Assembly: GCF_014640535.1 (NCBI RefSeq)
Contig: NZ_BMHD01000001.1
Span: forward strand, 374,214 to 438,213
DNA length: 64,000 bases
Direction of reading: 5' to 3'
Source: Cnuibacter physcomitrellae
GTDB taxonomy: Bacteria; Actinomycetota; Actinomycetes; Actinomycetales; Microbacteriaceae
The notes beneath the pieces were generated by a model that did not search any database, was not told the DNA's origin, and saw nothing but the letters and a program-made list of their open reading frames with translations. Made by a program: the position numbers and the translations under genes. Positions 25,881-34,513 of the stretch are shown here, one piece after another. Numbering within the stretch: the stretch's first letter is position 1; every line of letters begins with the position of its first letter.

Positions 25881-25919
25881 CCCCGCCCCGACGACGCTCG
25901 AGGCATGCTGGTGCCGCCG

Positions 25920-26010
25920 CCGTGAGCCAACTCCGGAGATCCGGGGCGACACGCCGCTGAGAGTCCGGAGTCGGCTCGCGCGGCGCCGGAAGTCCGGAGT
26001 TGGCTCACGG
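25920..26010. repeat. Long inverted repeat with third half-site, CCAACTCCGGA family
   Basis: A perfect 18-bp inverted repeat has arms at 25920-25937 and 25993-26010 (right arm TCCGGAGTTGGCTCACGG). A third, direct near-copy of the right arm (TCCGGAGTCGGCTCGCG) lies between them at about 25963-25979. It fills the divergent promoter region between the DEVH helicase and the SGNH hydrolase, so operator or structural roles are possible. Confidence 0.85.
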
Positions 26011-26085
26011 GGAGAGGGGGCGCCGAGGATCGTCGCAGGGGGCGGGCGTAGGGTGGATGGGTTCCGAGGGAGGAGAGGGAGCAGC

Positions 26086-26889
26086 ATGGCGGAGGATCAG
26101 GCGGCGACGCATCCGTGGCGGCGCTACGTGGCGCTCGGCGACTCGTTCACGGAGGGCATCGGCGACCCCGAGCCGCTGAGTCCGGGCGGACACCGCGGCT
26201 GGGCCGATCGTGTGGCCGAGGTCCTGGCCGAGAAGGCCGACGGCGAGTTCTCCTACGCCAACCTCGCGATCCGCGGCCGGCTGCTGCAGCAGATCGTCGA
26301 CGAGCAGATCGACGTCGCGCTCGAGCTGAAGCCCGACCTCATCACCATCTCCGCAGGCGGCAACGACATCATCCGCCCCGGCACCGACCCCGACGACATC
26401 GCGGCCCGGTTCGAGGCGGGCATCCGCCGGCTCACCTCCGACGGGGCGACCGTCGTCATCTTCACGGGCATGGACACCGGGTGGTCGCCCGTGTTCCGTG
26501 GCATCCGCGGCAAGGTGGCCATCTACAACGAGAACCTCCGGGTGATCGCCGACCGGTACGGTCTGGTCGTCGCCGACCAGTGGGGCCTCAAGGAGATCCA
26601 GGACCCGCGGATGTGGTCGGAGGACCGCCTGCACCCCAACTCGCTCGGTCATCACGAGGTGGCACGGATGGTGCTCGCCGCCCTCAACGTGCCCAACGAG
26701 CTGCAGAGGGGCGAGCCGGAGCCGCTCCCGCTGCGCACCTGGCGTCAGGCGCGCGCCGAGGACCTCGTCTGGGCCCGTGTGCACCTCGTGCCCTGGGTGA
26801 TCCGCCGGCTCACACACCGGTCGTCGGGAGACGGCATCACGCCGAAGCGACCCGTGCCCGAGCCGGTGTTCCGGGGCACCCCGGACTGA
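26086..26889 (+). CDS. SGNH/GDSL-family hydrolase
   Basis: A 267-residue lipase/esterase-type hydrolase. Block I YVALGDSFTEGIGD carries the catalytic Ser, block III SAGGNDIIRPG the Asn, and block V SEDRLHPNSLGHHEVA the Asp and His. No signal peptide is seen, so it is likely cytoplasmic. The ATG is preceded by a strong AGGGAGGAGAGGG purine run. The frame is open further upstream through the inverted repeat, but the family starts near this ATG. The acyl or carbohydrate ester substrate is unknown. Confidence 0.9.
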   Translation: MAEDQAATHPWRRYVALGDSFTEGIGDPEPLSPGGHRGWADRVAEVLAEKADGEFSYANLAIRGRLLQQIVDEQIDVALELKPDLITISAGGNDIIRPGTDPDDIAARFEAGIRRLTSDGATVVIFTGMDTGWSPVFRGIRGKVAIYNENLRVIADRYGLVVADQWGLKEIQDPRMWSEDRLHPNSLGHHEVARMVLAALNVPNELQRGEPEPLPLRTWRQARAEDLVWARVHLVPWVIRRLTHRSSGDGITPKRPVPEPVFRGTPD

Positions 26890-26899
26890 GGATCGAGCG

Positions 26900-28159
26900 T
26901 CAGCCGACCAGCGCGGCCGGATGCGTGAGGCGCCACCACAGGTCCGGCCCGTCGAGGTCGCCGGCGAGCTGCAGCGGGACGGTCAGCTCCTCGTCGCCTC
27001 CGAAGGAGAGCCCGCCGTCGAGCGTGTAGCGCGCCGTGCCGACCGTCTCCCCCGCGCTCCCCGTCGTGACGTCCTGGTCGAGCTCGGCGCTCCGGGTCGC
27101 GGTGACCTGCGACCAGACCGAGGCCGAGAGGCCCTCGCTCGTCACCACGTCGGATGACGCACCCCACTCCGTCGTGTACGTGCCCACGACCGAGCCCTGG
27201 TCGACGATGTCGAGCTGCTGGAACCCTGCCTCGGCACTCGAGAGCAGGGCGAGCACCGACGCGTACAGCGTGTCCTCATCCGGTGCGCCGAGGACGACGC
27301 CGATGAGGTCGCGGGTCTCGCCATCGGGTGCGGTGTACGGGGCGGAGAAGAGCAGGCAGCGCCCTGCCTCGTCGGTCGTGCCGGTCTTGATCCCGTTCAC
27401 GCCGAGCTGGCCCAGCGCGCGGTTGGTGTTCTGGATCTCGCCGATCTGGGGCAGCACGTCGGTCGCGATGCCGACGATCTGAGCCAGCACCGGGTCGGCC
27501 ATGACCAGGGCGCCGATGCGCAGGAGGTCGGACGTGCTGCTGCGGCTGCCGGGGTCGAGGCCGGACGAGTCGACGACGGCGGTGCTCGACAGCCCCTGCG
27601 CCGTGAGCCACGCGTCGGCGGCATCGAGATAGGCCGACACCGACCCGAACGCCCAGTTCACCAGGGTCACGCTGTAGTTGTTGGCCGACTCGAGGAGCAT
27701 CACCTCGAGCACCTGCCGCTCGCTGAGCGTCTGCCCCGGGAAGACCGGGGCCCACGACCCCTCGACCGCAATGGTGTCGGCCAGGATCTGGGCGTCCGCC
27801 TGGGTGATCGCGATGTCCGGACCGTCCTGCCCGGGCGTGAGCGGATGCGCGTCGAGCACGACCAGGGCGGTGATGGTCTTCGTCACGCTGGCGATCGGCA
27901 CGGAGGCGTCGTCGCCGCTGGAGCCCAGCACCTGGTCGGTCCCGGCGATCGAGATCGCGCTGCGCCCCGCGGCCGGCGTCGACAGCGTGGTCGCCACCGT
28001 GCTGGGCGCCGGGTCGGCGGACACCGTCAGCGCGGCGGCCGGGAGCGGAGCGAGGGCCACCGCGGGGACGTAGAGCCCGAGGACGACGAGCACCCCGAGG
28101 ATGCTCCCGACGAGGATGCGCCGACGCCGGTAGACGGCGGGAGAGGCGGGGCGGGGCAC
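26900..28159 (-). CDS. D-alanyl-D-alanine carboxypeptidase (class C PBP, peptidase S11)
   Basis: A 419-residue penicillin-binding protein that trims the terminal D-Ala of peptidoglycan stem peptides. The N-terminal helix (about 14-36) anchors or exports it. Active-site motifs are ASVTK (SxxK), ESANN (SxN) and IKTGTT (KTG). A beta-rich C-terminal domain of about 120 residues follows. The GTG at 28159 is seven bases after TAGACT, so it is probably leaderless. It lies just upstream of the divergent orientation block and convergent with the SGNH gene. Confidence 0.92.
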   Translation of the reverse strand: MPRPASPAVYRRRRILVGSILGVLVVLGLYVPAVALAPLPAAALTVSADPAPSTVATTLSTPAAGRSAISIAGTDQVLGSSGDDASVPIASVTKTITALVVLDAHPLTPGQDGPDIAITQADAQILADTIAVEGSWAPVFPGQTLSERQVLEVMLLESANNYSVTLVNWAFGSVSAYLDAADAWLTAQGLSSTAVVDSSGLDPGSRSSTSDLLRIGALVMADPVLAQIVGIATDVLPQIGEIQNTNRALGQLGVNGIKTGTTDEAGRCLLFSAPYTAPDGETRDLIGVVLGAPDEDTLYASVLALLSSAEAGFQQLDIVDQGSVVGTYTTEWGASSDVVTSEGLSASVWSQVTATRSAELDQDVTTGSAGETVGTARYTLDGGLSFGGDEELTVPLQLAGDLDGPDLWWRLTHPAALVG

Positions 28160-28166
28160 CCGACGG

Positions 28167-28172
28167 AGTCTA
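28167..28172 (-). promoter_or_regulatory. -10-like box, probable leaderless promoter of the D,D-carboxypeptidase
   Basis: TAGACT on the minus strand ends seven bases before GTG 28159; no -35 is evident. Confidence 0.4.
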
Positions 28173-28180
28173 GTGGAGCA

Positions 28181-29734
28181 CTACATCAGCCCGCCGTCGA
28201 CCGAGCGGACGAGGGGTACGTCCTCGTCGGGGACGAGGACGGCGGTGTCGCGGTTCAGGCTCTCGCCCCGGAAGAAGGGCTTGGCCCCGGGGAAGAAGAA
28301 CCAGATCACCATGACGACCACGCCCAGCGCGAGCGAGCCGACGCCGATGACGAAGACGCCGCCGATGCCGAACAGCACCGTGCTGCCGTAGTCGGTGGCG
28401 AACATGTCGATCGCCGACTGCACGAACGCGGCCACGAGCATCACTCCGCCGAGGAACGGGAACAGGCCCTTCCAGATGAAGTTCCGGCCGCTCGTGAAGA
28501 TCTCCTTCCGGAAGTACCAGATGCACGCGAAGCTCGTGATCGAGTAGTAGAACGCGATGGCCAGACCGATCGAGAGGATCGTGTCCTGCAGCACGCTGTC
28601 GCTGATGATCGTCATGCCCACGTAGAAGGCGATCGCGACCACGCTCATGAAGACGGTCGAGAACACGGGTGTCCCGAACTTCGGGTGCACACGACCGAAG
28701 CGCTCCGGCAGCGCGCGGTAGACCGCCATCGACAGGGTGCCGCGGGCGGTGGGCAGCATCGTGGTCTGCGTCGAGGAGATCGCCGAGACGGCCACCGCGA
28801 TCACGAGCAGCCACGCCCACGGTCCGAAGAGGGCGTCCTTCAGGGCGAAGAACACGTCCTCCGCGTTGTCGGCGTTCATGAGACCGAGGCCCGTCTCGCC
28901 GAGACCGGCGTACGACATCGCCGCGACGGTGACGCCCACGTAGGTGATCAGCAGGATGACCGTCGACAGCAGAGCCGCACGGCCCGGGGTGCGCGTGGGG
29001 TCCTTCGTCTCCTCGTTGAGGGCGAGGCAGGTGTCCCAGCCCCAGTAGATGAAGAGGCAGAGCAGGATCGCCTCCGTGAAGCCGGAGAGCGACTCGAAGG
29101 CGAACGGGTTGAACCACGACGCCTCGGGCGGGCTCGATCCCTCGGGCGCCGTCCCCGCGATCACGTTCCAGAACGCGATGACCACGAACAGGATGAGAGC
29201 CAGGTACTGCACGGCGAGCAGCACGTTCTGCAGGCGCTCGCCGATCTGCAGTCCGCGCACGCTGATCACCGTCATCACCGCGATGAAGAGCGCGCCCGTG
29301 GCGGTGACGATCACCTCGTTCTCGTACAGGTCGGGGTTGCCGGTGAGCTGCCAGAGGTAGGAGCTGCCGATCTGGGCGAGGTTGGCCAGGACGATGATGC
29401 CCGCGACGGCGACCCCCCAGCCGGCCATCCAACCCACCCACGGGCCGAACGCCTTGGTGCCCCAGGTGAACGCGGTCCCGCAGTCGGGCACCGCGCGGTT
29501 GAGCTCGCGATAGGCCGACGCCGTGAGGAACATCGGGATGAACGCCAGAGCCATCGCGATCGGGGCCTGCGCGCCGACCGCGAGCACGACGAACCCCATG
29601 GTCGCGGCGAGCGAGTACACGGGTGCCGTCGAGGCCAGACCGATGACCGTCGAGCCGAACAGCCCGAGGCTCCCCGCCTTGAGGCCCTTGCCCTCCCCGG
29701 GGGCCGCGCCTGTCCCTGCCGTCACCTGACTCAC
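28181..29734 (-). CDS. APC superfamily amino acid permease
   Basis: A 517-residue transporter with 12 or more hydrophobic segments. The N-terminal GLFGSTVIGLASTAPVYSLA and the helix-3 WMAGWGVAVAG pattern fit the APC amino acid/polyamine group. In Micrococcales such proteins are often called amino acid permeases; the substrate is not evident. The GTG at 29734 follows GAGGGAGGA by six bases, an unusually strong ribosome site. The open frame continues upstream but without family similarity. It ends eight bases before the TAGACT box of the next gene, so that promoter lies almost at the end of this CDS. Confidence 0.9.
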   Translation of the reverse strand: MSQVTAGTGAAPGEGKGLKAGSLGLFGSTVIGLASTAPVYSLAATMGFVVLAVGAQAPIAMALAFIPMFLTASAYRELNRAVPDCGTAFTWGTKAFGPWVGWMAGWGVAVAGIIVLANLAQIGSSYLWQLTGNPDLYENEVIVTATGALFIAVMTVISVRGLQIGERLQNVLLAVQYLALILFVVIAFWNVIAGTAPEGSSPPEASWFNPFAFESLSGFTEAILLCLFIYWGWDTCLALNEETKDPTRTPGRAALLSTVILLITYVGVTVAAMSYAGLGETGLGLMNADNAEDVFFALKDALFGPWAWLLVIAVAVSAISSTQTTMLPTARGTLSMAVYRALPERFGRVHPKFGTPVFSTVFMSVVAIAFYVGMTIISDSVLQDTILSIGLAIAFYYSITSFACIWYFRKEIFTSGRNFIWKGLFPFLGGVMLVAAFVQSAIDMFATDYGSTVLFGIGGVFVIGVGSLALGVVVMVIWFFFPGAKPFFRGESLNRDTAVLVPDEDVPLVRSVDGGLM

Positions 29735-29838
29735 GTGCGTCCTCCCTCGGATCGGTGAGGCGAGCATAGCGGCGGGGCGTCGGATGCGGGAGGCCTCTCC
29801 TGCGCTGGGCGCACAGTGCGCCCCCGGAAGGACCGTCC

Positions 29839-30657
29839 TCAGCGGGATCCGCGCGCGGTCGTCAGGGCGTACAGGGCCACCGCGCTCGCGGCGGCCACGT
29901 TGAGGGAGTCGACGCCGTGCAGCATCGGGATCTCCACCCGCACGTCGGCGGCCGACAGGGCGCGTCGGCTCAGCCCATCCCCCTCGGTGCCCATCACCAC
30001 CGCCACCCGCTCCGGCGCCGCCGCGGCGAACGACGGCAGGGGCACGGCGTCCTCGGTGAGCGCGAGGGCCGCGATGGTGAAGCCCAGCTCGTGCAGCAGG
30101 GGTCCGGCCTCGCGCCACTCCCCGATGCGTGTCCAGGGCACCTGCAGCACCGTGCCCATGCTGACCCGGACGCTCCTCCGGTAGAGCGGATCGGCGCAGC
30201 GCGGCGAGATCAGCACCGCGTCGGCGCCGAGTCCCGCGGCGGACCGGAACGCCGCTCCGACGTTGGTGTGATCGACGATGTCCTCGAGCACGACGACCAG
30301 GCGGGCATCACGGAGCAGCTCGCGCGCATCCGGGAGCACCGGCCGGTGCATCGAGGCCAGGGCGCCCCGGTGCATCGAGAAGCCTGTGAGCTCGGTGAGC
30401 AGGGCGTCGTCGGCGACGAAGGCCGGCACGTCGGGGAAGCGCTCGATCACGCCCTGCAGGTCGGGCAGCCAGCGCTCCTGGAGCAGCAGGGCGCGCGGGA
30501 CGTGACCGGCGGCGACGGCCCTCTCGATCACCTTCGACGACTCCGCCAGGTACAGCCCGCCCGCGGGCTCCAGCAGACGCCGCATCGCGACGTCGGTGAG
30601 ACCGGCGAAGTCGGCGAGCTCGGGCCGGTCGAGCGAGTCGATGCGGAGGACGGGCAT
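29839..30657 (-). CDS. SPOUT (TrmH/SpoU) RNA 2'-O-methyltransferase
   Basis: A 272-residue methyltransferase for rRNA or tRNA ribose 2'-OH. A substrate-binding N-terminus (LAESSKVIERAVAAGHVPR) precedes the SPOUT knot with motif 1 DHTNVGAAFRSAAGLGA, motif 2 VVMGTEGDGLS and motif 3 LHGVDSLNVAAASAVALY. The catalytic Arg is in the NVGAAFR element. The target base is not assignable. The upstream region holds a 17-bp tandem repeat. Its ATG at 30657 has no clear ribosome site and lies six bases after CAGACT. Confidence 0.92.
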   Translation of the reverse strand: MPVLRIDSLDRPELADFAGLTDVAMRRLLEPAGGLYLAESSKVIERAVAAGHVPRALLLQERWLPDLQGVIERFPDVPAFVADDALLTELTGFSMHRGALASMHRPVLPDARELLRDARLVVVLEDIVDHTNVGAAFRSAAGLGADAVLISPRCADPLYRRSVRVSMGTVLQVPWTRIGEWREAGPLLHELGFTIAALALTEDAVPLPSFAAAAPERVAVVMGTEGDGLSRRALSAADVRVEIPMLHGVDSLNVAAASAVALYALTTARGSR

Positions 30658-30663
30658 CCGACT

Positions 30664-30714
30664 AGTCTGCCAGTCGCCCTAGTCTTCCAGTCGCCCCAGT
30701 CTGCCAGTCGCTGC
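30664..30714. repeat. Three tandem 17-bp repeats upstream of the SPOUT gene
   Basis: The unit AGTCTGCCAGTCGCCCT occurs three times head to tail (30664, 30681, 30698) with one to four changes. On the minus strand each unit presents CAGACT or AAGACT, a -10-like hexamer, spaced every 17 bp. Confidence 0.85.
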
Positions 30715-30740
30715 GTGGCCGCCCCTGCGCGGGTGCGTCC

Positions 30741-30763
30741 ACGTCTGCGCACCCTGCAGACGT
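30741..30763. promoter_or_regulatory. Candidate operator between divergent SPOUT and sirtuin genes
   Basis: A perfect 8-bp inverted repeat, ACGTCTGC and GCAGACGT, separated by seven bases. It lies about 44 bp upstream of a good sirtuin -10 (TAGAAT, 30807-30812). It could be a regulator site or a small hairpin. Confidence 0.35.
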
Positions 30764-30847
30764 CACTCTGCCAGGGTCGCGTGACATTCCCGAAAACCAG
30801 CGGACCTAGAATCGTGGGGAGTGCAGGACTGCGATCGCGGAGGTGGC

Positions 30848-31696
30848 ATGGAGCTGGTCGACGATCCGGCGGCGCCCGGGATCGACGTGCTCGTCGAGCA
30901 GGCCGTCGAGGTGCTGCGCGGAGCCCGCATCGCCGTGCTGACCGGCGCCGGCGTGAGCACCGACTCGGGCATCCCCGACTACCGCGGCGAGGGCGCGCCC
31001 AAGCGCAACCCGATGACGTTCGACCAGTTCCGGTCGAGCGAGTCGTTCCGGAAGCGCTACTGGGCCGGCAGCCACGTCGGCTGGCGGATGTTCGACGCCT
31101 CGGCGCCCAACCGCGGACACCGTGTGCTGGCCGAGCTCGAGGCCGACGGCATCGTCTCGGGCGTCGTCACCCAGAACGTCGACGGGCTCCATGCCCGGGC
31201 CGGGACGCGCCGGCTGGTCGACCTGCACGGGTCGGTCGATCGCGTGCGGTGCCTCCAGTGCGGCCAGATGTTCGCGCGTGTCGACATCGCCCACCGCATG
31301 GAAGAGGAGAACCCGGGGCTCGAACGGCCCGAGTTCGTGCGGCTCAACCCCGACGGCGATGCCGAGGTCGCCGACTTCGACTCCTTCCGCGTCCCGGCCT
31401 GCACCGTGTGCGGCGGGGTCCTCAAGCCCGACGTGGTGTTCTTCGGCGAGTTCGTCCCGGTCGAGAAGTTCGCCGAGGCCCGCGCGATGGTGGGCGCATC
31501 GGATGCGCTGCTCATCGCGGGCTCGTCCCTGGTCGTGAACTCGGGCATCCGTCTGCTGGAGCAGGCCCGACGACGGCGGCTCCCCATCGTCATCGTCAAC
31601 CGGGGCGCCACCAAGGGCGATCGCCGTGCGGTGGTGAAGATCGACGCGGGCACCACCGAGACCCTCGAGGCGATCGCGACCGCGCTGCGCCCGTAG
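30848..31696 (+). CDS. Sir2-family NAD-dependent protein deacylase
   Basis: A 282-residue sirtuin. NAD binding is seen in VLTGAGVSTDSGIPDYRG and the catalytic core in TQNVDGLHARAG and LHGS. The zinc module has two CxxC pairs (CLQC, CTVC), and KPDVVFFGE and GSSLVVNSG complete the Rossmann fold. It removes acyl groups from lysines using NAD. ATG 30848 has GGAGG. GTG 30821, eight bases after TAGAAT, is an alternative start on a leaderless mRNA that would add nine residues. Partner substrates are unknown; it is followed by a phosphatase gene. Confidence 0.94.
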   Translation: MELVDDPAAPGIDVLVEQAVEVLRGARIAVLTGAGVSTDSGIPDYRGEGAPKRNPMTFDQFRSSESFRKRYWAGSHVGWRMFDASAPNRGHRVLAELEADGIVSGVVTQNVDGLHARAGTRRLVDLHGSVDRVRCLQCGQMFARVDIAHRMEEENPGLERPEFVRLNPDGDAEVADFDSFRVPACTVCGGVLKPDVVFFGEFVPVEKFAEARAMVGASDALLIAGSSLVVNSGIRLLEQARRRRLPIVIVNRGATKGDRRAVVKIDAGTTETLEAIATALRP

Positions 31697-31743
31697 CCCG
31701 CGCCTCCGCGGCCCGCGTGCGTCCGCACGTCGCTCGCCTTTCG

Positions 31744-31749
31744 TAGACT
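31744..31749 (+). promoter_or_regulatory. -10-like box, probable leaderless promoter of the histidine phosphatase
   Basis: TAGACT ends seven bases before the ATG at 31757, leaving no room for a normal ribosome-site spacing. Confidence 0.4.
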
Positions 31750-31756
31750 GACGGAG

Positions 31757-32383
31757 ATGACGACCTTCACCTTCGTGCGCCACGGCGAGACCGACTGGAA
31801 CCTCCAGCGACGCATCCAGGGGGTGACCGACATCCCGCTCAACGACACCGGGCGCGCCCAGGCACGCGACACGGCGGAGGCGCTGGCGGTCCGGGAGTGG
31901 GACGGCATCGTCGCCAGCCCGCTCAGCCGGGCTCGCGAGACGGCGGAGATCATCGCGGCTCGCCTCGGGCTCGGCGACCTCGAGATCGAACCCGATCTGC
32001 GCGAGCGCGCGTACGGCGAGGTCGAGGGCCTCGACCACGACCAGATCGTCGCCCGCTTCCCCGATCCGCTCGAACCGGTTCCCGGCCGGGAGCGGCGATC
32101 GGCGGTCGTCGCTCGTGTGCTGCCGGCGCTCCAGCGCCTGGCCGAGGAGCACCCCGGAGAGTCGTGGATCGTGGTCAGCCACGGGGGCGTGATCGGATCG
32201 CTCGTGCGCTACATCACCGAGAAGGCGCTGCCTCAGCAGGGACAGCTCATCGCGAACGGGTCGGCGCACGACTTCGTCGTCGAGGACGGCTCGGTGTCGA
32301 TGTCGGAGTTCAACGGCTCCGCGCTCGACGAGTCAGTTCGCCGGCGAGCCCCGCTATCGCTCGAGCTGACTCTGCCCAGCTGA
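31757..32383 (+). CDS. Histidine phosphatase family protein (phosphoglycerate mutase-like)
   Basis: A 208-residue branch 1 histidine phosphatase. The catalytic FVRHGETDWN (RHG), the second Arg in SPLSRARETAEI, the acidic ERAYGEVEG and VVSHGGVIGSLVR (second His) are all present. Such proteins are broad phosphatases rather than true glycolytic mutases. The 3' end overlaps the convergent glycosyltransferase gene by 74 bases, so the last 24 residues are encoded over that gene's tail. A TAGACT box is seven bases before the ATG. Confidence 0.92.
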   Translation: MTTFTFVRHGETDWNLQRRIQGVTDIPLNDTGRAQARDTAEALAVREWDGIVASPLSRARETAEIIAARLGLGDLEIEPDLRERAYGEVEGLDHDQIVARFPDPLEPVPGRERRSAVVARVLPALQRLAEEHPGESWIVVSHGGVIGSLVRYITEKALPQQGQLIANGSAHDFVVEDGSVSMSEFNGSALDESVRRRAPLSLELTLPS

Positions 32384-33401
32384 ACCGCTCGGCCTGCGCC
32401 CGCGACAGCGTGCTGCGACGACGCCACTCCGCCGGATCCTCCAGCGAGCGGATGCGTTCGGCGAACGCCGCCGGGTCGGTCGCCGGTGCGTAGAGCGCGG
32501 CCTCTCCCCCGATCTCCTCGAAGACCGGGATGTCGCTGACCACGACCGGGGTGCCGTACCCCATCGACTCCACCAGCGGGATCCCGAAGCCCTCGTCGAG
32601 CGAGGCCGTCACGAGAGCGGTGCTGCGGCGGAGGAGCTCGTGGTACTCCTCGTCGCTCACCCCGCGGTGGAACACGAGCCGGGCTCGCGGGGCGGCGTCG
32701 CGGAGCCGCTGCTCGTCGGCCGGTGTCGACCTGCTCAGCAGGTGCAGCGTGTACTCGGGCAGCAGCTCCGCGGTGCGGGCGAGCGTCTCGACGTTCTTGT
32801 AGGGCATGAACGAGCCCATGTAGACGATCGACCGCGCCCCGGCCTGGGCGTCGGGGTCGGTGGCGACGAGCGAGGGATCGGGCAGGTCGGCGGCGTTGCG
32901 GGCCACGACGACCGGCCGGCGGGTGAGGTCGTGCTGGGCGATGAGCCCCTCGGTGGTGTGCGACACCGTCACCACGGCGTCGCCGCCGTTCAGCAGCATC
33001 CGCTGCGGCCACCAGGCCTTGTGGTACAGCCGCCAGAGCACCCGGACGAAGCCCGGGAGGTCGTGCGGCGGCTCGGGGTTGGAGTAGTAGATGAGGTCGT
33101 GCACCGTGAGCGCCACCCGGTAGCGGCGGAAGGCCGTGCCCATCGTCTGCATCGGCGTGATCACGACGTCGGGCCGGAGCCGGTTCACCTGCAGCGCGAC
33201 GAGGGGCTCGAGCACGCTCGTCGGCCCGGAGACCCGGCGCCAGCGGATCCCCGCCGGCAGCATCTCGAGCTGGCGCTCGTCGCTGATCAGCACCACGAGG
33301 TCGACGAGGTGCTGGAGCTCGCCCACCACCCCGGCCGTGTACCGGCTGATGCCGTCGTGTCGGCCGACGCGGACGTACCTGCAGTCGTAGACGACCCTCA
33401 T
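32310..33401 (-). CDS. Glycosyltransferase family 4 (group 1) protein
   Basis: A 363-residue retaining GT-B glycosyltransferase. The N-terminal acceptor domain starts RVVYDCRYVRVGRHDGISRY. The C-terminal nucleotide-sugar domain shows SIVYMGSFMPYKNVETLA, SLDEGFGIPLVESMGYG (EX7E motif) and VVVSDIPVFEE. Donor and acceptor are unknown; cell-surface glycan or glycolipid work is likely for the family. It starts within the ATGA overlap of the alpha/beta hydrolase stop, so the two are translationally coupled, and overlaps the convergent phosphatase gene by 74 bases at its 3' end. Confidence 0.9.
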   Translation of the reverse strand: MRVVYDCRYVRVGRHDGISRYTAGVVGELQHLVDLVVLISDERQLEMLPAGIRWRRVSGPTSVLEPLVALQVNRLRPDVVITPMQTMGTAFRRYRVALTVHDLIYYSNPEPPHDLPGFVRVLWRLYHKAWWPQRMLLNGGDAVVTVSHTTEGLIAQHDLTRRPVVVARNAADLPDPSLVATDPDAQAGARSIVYMGSFMPYKNVETLARTAELLPEYTLHLLSRSTPADEQRLRDAAPRARLVFHRGVSDEEYHELLRRSTALVTASLDEGFGIPLVESMGYGTPVVVSDIPVFEEIGGEAALYAPATDPAAFAERIRSLEDPAEWRRRSTLSRAQAERFSWAESARAIAGLAGELTRRARSR

Positions 33402-34372
33402 GAGGTCGCGATGGCGCCGTCGTCGGCGGTGCTGTCGGTGCTGTCGATGCGCTCCGCGACCGTGCCGTCGTCGAGCCGGGCGAGGAACGAGCGGATCGCC
33501 CGCGCGGCCTCCACGGGACGCTCGTAGTGGATGAGGTGACCGACGCCGTGCAGCACGACGAGCTCGGCGTCCGGGATGGTCGCGGCCACGGCGTGCTCGG
33601 CCTCGATGGGCGTGATGTCGTCGCGATCGGCGGCGATCATGAGCGTGGGCACCGTGATCCGGTCGGCGTACTCGCTGACGTCGTGGCTCACGGAGGCGCG
33701 GAAGGCGTCGAGCACGACTGTCCGGTTCGCGAAGGCGCTGAAGTAGCGATCGTGCTGGTCGTGGATCCAGCGCCGCAGCGCCCTGTCCTTCGTCTTCGCC
33801 ATCGTCTCGCTCATGACGCGCACGATGAGCGGGTTCGCCAGCAGGGCGAACCCCGCACGCTCGGGAAGGGCCGCCGCGATCTGGTAGTACACGATCGCAC
33901 CGTGCGTCATGACCCCGCGCGGGCCCTTGAGGGCGGGGGCGGCGATGGGGTTGATGAGCACGGCGGCGTCGACGTCGAGTCCCTCCGCCAGCGCGGCCGA
34001 CACCACGATCGAGCCGAACGAGTGCCCCACGATGACGAACCGGCGGTCGCGCCCCACCTCGTCCCGCATCCGCCCCGTCAGCTCGTGCAGCCACGCGACG
34101 TAGCCCGCGATGTCGTGCTCGCCCTCGAGGAGCGGTGTCGAGACGCCGAAGCCGGGCAGGTCGGGGCTGAGGATGCGCAGCCCCTCCAACTGCACCACCA
34201 CCGGCTCGAGTCCGTGATGCTCGCCGCGGTAGCCGTGGACGATGAGGAGCACGGTGTCGCTGTCAGGGTCGCCGTACTCCCACAGGTGCGTCTCGCTGCC
34301 CCGGACGGTGAGGACACGTTCCGTCGCGGGCATGAGGGCGCTCCGGGCGGCATAGGGCGAGGGGATGGACAT
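33398..34372 (-). CDS. Alpha/beta hydrolase
   Basis: A 324-residue serine hydrolase. The oxyanion region is LLIVHGYRGEHHG, the nucleophile elbow is GHSFGS, an Asp lies in MIAADRDDITP and the catalytic His in HGVGHLIHYERP. A small cap is inserted between residues about 160 and 230. The C-terminal tail is Asp/Ser/Thr-rich. ATG 34372 is used, with no clear ribosome site; GTG 34378 and ATG 34333 are alternatives. Coupled to the downstream glycosyltransferase, but the joint task is unknown. Confidence 0.88.
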   Translation of the reverse strand: MSIPSPYAARSALMPATERVLTVRGSETHLWEYGDPDSDTVLLIVHGYRGEHHGLEPVVVQLEGLRILSPDLPGFGVSTPLLEGEHDIAGYVAWLHELTGRMRDEVGRDRRFVIVGHSFGSIVVSAALAEGLDVDAAVLINPIAAPALKGPRGVMTHGAIVYYQIAAALPERAGFALLANPLIVRVMSETMAKTKDRALRRWIHDQHDRYFSAFANRTVVLDAFRASVSHDVSEYADRITVPTLMIAADRDDITPIEAEHAVAATIPDAELVVLHGVGHLIHYERPVEAARAIRSFLARLDDGTVAERIDSTDSTADDGAIATS

Positions 34373-34449
34373 CGACACCAGCTTAGGGGCGCTCCCCAGC
34401 ACGACCCTGGAAGGCGGCCGCTCGCTTCCGAAGCGTCCCCGTGCATCCG

Positions 34450-34477
34450 TTGCCGAAGCCGAGCACAGGGATATCGT
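34450..34477 (+). promoter_or_regulatory. Predicted treS promoter
   Basis: TTGCCG (34450-34455), a 16-base spacer and TATCGT (34472-34477) form the best -35/-10 pair seen in this part. The start codon is about 30 bases downstream of the expected transcript start. Confidence 0.5.
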
Positions 34478-34513
34478 GAAGATGGTCGTCCGCCCCTCTT
34501 CGTTAGGAGCCCC

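Noticed and set aside
22415-26008. 1197-codon minus-strand frame running over the POT transporter and helicase
   Set aside because: The two genes lie in other frames with intact signature motifs; this frame lacks them.
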